In this document: piece by piece, positions 62,722 to 64,000 of the stretch | How the letters are laid out: each line of letters opens with the position of its first letter | Position numbering within the stretch: the first letter of the stretch is position 1 | DNA from: Occultella kanbiaonis | GTDB taxonomy: Bacteria; Actinomycetota; Actinomycetes; Actinomycetales; Beutenbergiaceae | Reading direction: 5' to 3' | NCBI RefSeq assembly: GCF_009708215.1 | Contig: NZ_CP046175.1 | Coordinates: 744,001-808,000 of the forward strand | Length of the DNA stretch: 64,000 nucleotides | Program-made: the position numbers and the translations under genes | The notes under the pieces: generated by a model | Database searches by the model: none | Told to the model about the DNA's origin: nothing | What the model saw: only the letters and a program-made list of their open reading frames with translations

Positions 62722-63207
62722 TCAGCGGGGGAGGTGGCGTGCCATGAGCACGTCGTCCACCTCGGCGCCGTCGAGCAGGAACTCCCCGCGCAGCACCCCC
62801 TCCTCCACGAACGAGCAGCGGGCGTAAAGCCGGCGCGCCGTCGGGTTCGTGGAGAGCACCCGCAGGCTCACCTTCCGTGCGCCCCGCCGTCCGAGTTCGG
62901 CAACGGCCGCCTCCACCAGGGCGGTGCCGATGCCGCGCCCGGCCAGGGCGGGGTCCACGGCGAGTCCGTTGATCTCGAGCACATGGGCGTGGGAGTCGAT
63001 GCCGAACACGTTGTGCCACTGGATGTAGCCGGCCACCCGGTCCTCGGCCGTGACCGCCACGAGCACGTCCGACGTGGGCAGGTTCGCGAACGCCGAACGC
63101 GCCCCCTCGGGCGCAGGCGCGGGAGAGTTGCTCGGAGACCAGGTCGCGTCGTCGATGGCGACGATCGCGGCGTCGTCGGCCGCGGACGCGGTGCGGATCG
63201 AGATCAT
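62722..63207 (-). CDS. GNAT-family N-acetyltransferase
   Basis: 161 residues from ATG at 63207; an ATG three codons earlier at 63216 is the alternative. The acetyl-CoA motif is VDPALAGRGIGTALVEAAV, followed by KVSLRVLSTNPTARRLYARCSF, both typical. VAGYIQWHNVFGIDSHAHVLEINGLAV is motif D/A. The acceptor substrate is unknown. Confidence 0.92.
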   Translation of the reverse strand: MISIRTASAADDAAIVAIDDATWSPSNSPAPAPEGARSAFANLPTSDVLVAVTAEDRVAGYIQWHNVFGIDSHAHVLEINGLAVDPALAGRGIGTALVEAAVAELGRRGARKVSLRVLSTNPTARRLYARCSFVEEGVLRGEFLLDGAEVDDVLMARHLPR

Positions 63208-63334
63208 GGCTCCCATCGTGCCGTACGGCCCGTTCGGGTCCCGACGAGGTCGACGCGCCGGGCCGGCCGGTCGCACCCTTTCGGACGCTGCTCACCTAGT
63301 ACCCGCCGAGCTGAGTTCGGACCCCGCGACGTGC

Positions 63335-63363
63335 GAGGTCAGCGCAGCGGGTACGAGGTCAGC
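63335..63363. repeat. Direct repeat in the GNAT/kinase divergent region
   Basis: GAGGTCAGC occurs at 63335-63343 and 63355-63363, exactly 20 bases apart. GTACCCGC/GCGGGTAC arms flank the region at 63299-63306 and 63347-63354. It may be a binding site for the response regulator of the adjacent kinase, but nothing decides this. Confidence 0.35.
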
Positions 63364-63433
63364 ACGGTGGGACGCCGGGCCCGACAGGGGGCGCCCGGAC
63401 CGGTGGTCGGACGGCGGCGGTACCGTCGTGGGC

Positions 63434-64000
63434 ATGTCCTCGATCGAGCGGGCCCGGCCCGGGGCGCAGCCGCCGCCGGGCCGCGAGGTGGGACCCGCGC
63501 GCCGGTTGGTGCCGGCACTCGCCGTGGCGTTCGCGCTGCTCGCCGTGCTCGCGAACGCGGGTGACTGGCGCAACGGGCTCTTCCTGCTGGTCCCGGTCGC
63601 CGCCTTCGCGGCCTGGTACCGCTGGGACCTGCCGGTCCCGGTGCTGGCCGCCCCGGTCATCGTCGGCACGGCGGGCGCGCTGTGGGGTGGGGACTTCGAG
63701 CCGGCCCTGTTCCTGCTCGCCCTGTTCGCGCTGGTGAGCGTGGCCTGGTGCGAGCACCGCCCGACGGCGTGGGCGCTGGTCGCGCTGTCGGTCGTCGCCG
63801 TTCTGGGACTGGCACTCGGGCGGCCGGAGGCGGAGGTGGCGTGGGCACCGTGGGTCGTCGGCATCTCGTTCCCGGCGGTCCTCGGCTGGGTGGTCCGGCG
63901 CCAGGAGCAGACCACCGCCCAGTTGACCCGGGCCCGACGTGAGCTCGCTGAACGGGCCGTGCAGGACGAGCGACGCCGGATCGCCCGGGATCTGCACGAC
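63434..64000 (+). CDS. Sensor histidine kinase, N-terminal part (runs off the right edge)
   Basis: 189 codons are present before the window ends. Four to five membrane helices span residues ~28-155 (LAVAFALLAVLANAG, LFLLVPVAAFAAWY, PVIVGTAGALWGG, LFALVSVAW, LVALSVVAVLGLALG). A coiled segment (EQTTAQLTRARRELAERAVQDE) leads to the HisKA_3 phosphorylation box ERRRIARDLHD, with the phospho-His at residue 188. This is the NarL/DesK-type class. The ATPase domain and the response regulator should follow outside the window. Confidence 0.93.
   Translation, partial: MSSIERARPGAQPPPGREVGPARRLVPALAVAFALLAVLANAGDWRNGLFLLVPVAAFAAWYRWDLPVPVLAAPVIVGTAGALWGGDFEPALFLLALFALVSVAWCEHRPTAWALVALSVVAVLGLALGRPEAEVAWAPWVVGISFPAVLGWVVRRQEQTTAQLTRARRELAERAVQDERRRIARDLHD

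Noticed and set aside
63294-63354. GTACCCGC/GCGGGTAC arms as a terminator
   Set aside because: The loop of about 40 bases is long and the two flanking genes diverge, so no terminator is expected here.

Overview
The window is high-GC, densely packed actinobacterial chromosome. GTG starts are common, operons are joined by 4-bp GTGA/ATGA overlaps, there are DtxR-type iron boxes, and the ABC importers are encoded without their own ATPase, as is typical of the group. A Micrococcales soil or plant-associated genus fits best, but the species cannot be named from the sequence. No rRNA, tRNA, phage, insertion sequence or CRISPR array was seen.

From 1 to about 49.5 kb the window is one large plant cell-wall island whose contents point to pectin and especially rhamnogalacturonan. 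Left block (1-7.9 kb): a truncated binding-protein-like gene, a CoA-transferase and a GH95 enzyme on the minus strand, divergent from an LplB/YtcP/lipoprotein sugar importer. Next (8.1-18.1 kb, plus): a second importer, an aldo/keto reductase, a LacZ-type GH2 and a GH78 rhamnosidase. Then (18.2-25.0 kb, minus): pectinesterase, RuBisCO-like protein, DUF1537 kinase, GH127 and an Asp/Glu-racemase-like gene, divergent from a GH28 (25.2-26.5 kb). From 26.4 to 38.3 kb (minus): an unrecognised helical-barrel protein, an Asp-box sialidase-like protein, an Opp/Dpp-type importer, a second GH127, an alpha/beta hydrolase and a GntR regulator. The divergent DHDPS-family aldolase and the family-5 binding protein follow at 38.5-41.6 kb. 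At 41.7-45.9 kb lie a PdxA-family dehydrogenase, a second DUF1537 kinase and a DeoR regulator, divergent from another aldo/keto reductase. A LacI regulator and a secreted GH43 arabinanase close the island.

The polysaccharide enzymes other than the GH43 have no visible signal peptide, so the layout implies import of oligosaccharides by three binding-protein systems and dismantling inside the cell. The RuBisCO-like protein plus DUF1537 kinase match the 3-oxo-isoapionate branch of apiose breakdown. The sialidase-like protein, pyruvate-type aldolase, reductase, second DUF1537 kinase and PdxA homologue can be lined up as a route from the rhamnogalacturonan-II sugar Dha to pyruvate plus D-threonate and then DHAP. 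Apiose and Dha are both diagnostic of rhamnogalacturonan II. This is the most interesting hypothesis in the window.

From 49.9 to 54.9 kb is a siderophore uptake locus (binding protein, two permeases, ATPase, ferric-siderophore reductase) with two iron boxes. Then come YigZ and TSUP-family genes, a short tandem-repeat locus (56.7-56.8 kb), a sugar-phosphate-type ABC importer with a glycerophosphodiester phosphodiesterase and an NPP-like phosphodiesterase (57.0-62.7 kb), a GNAT acetyltransferase, and the 5' end of a sensor histidine kinase cut by the window edge.
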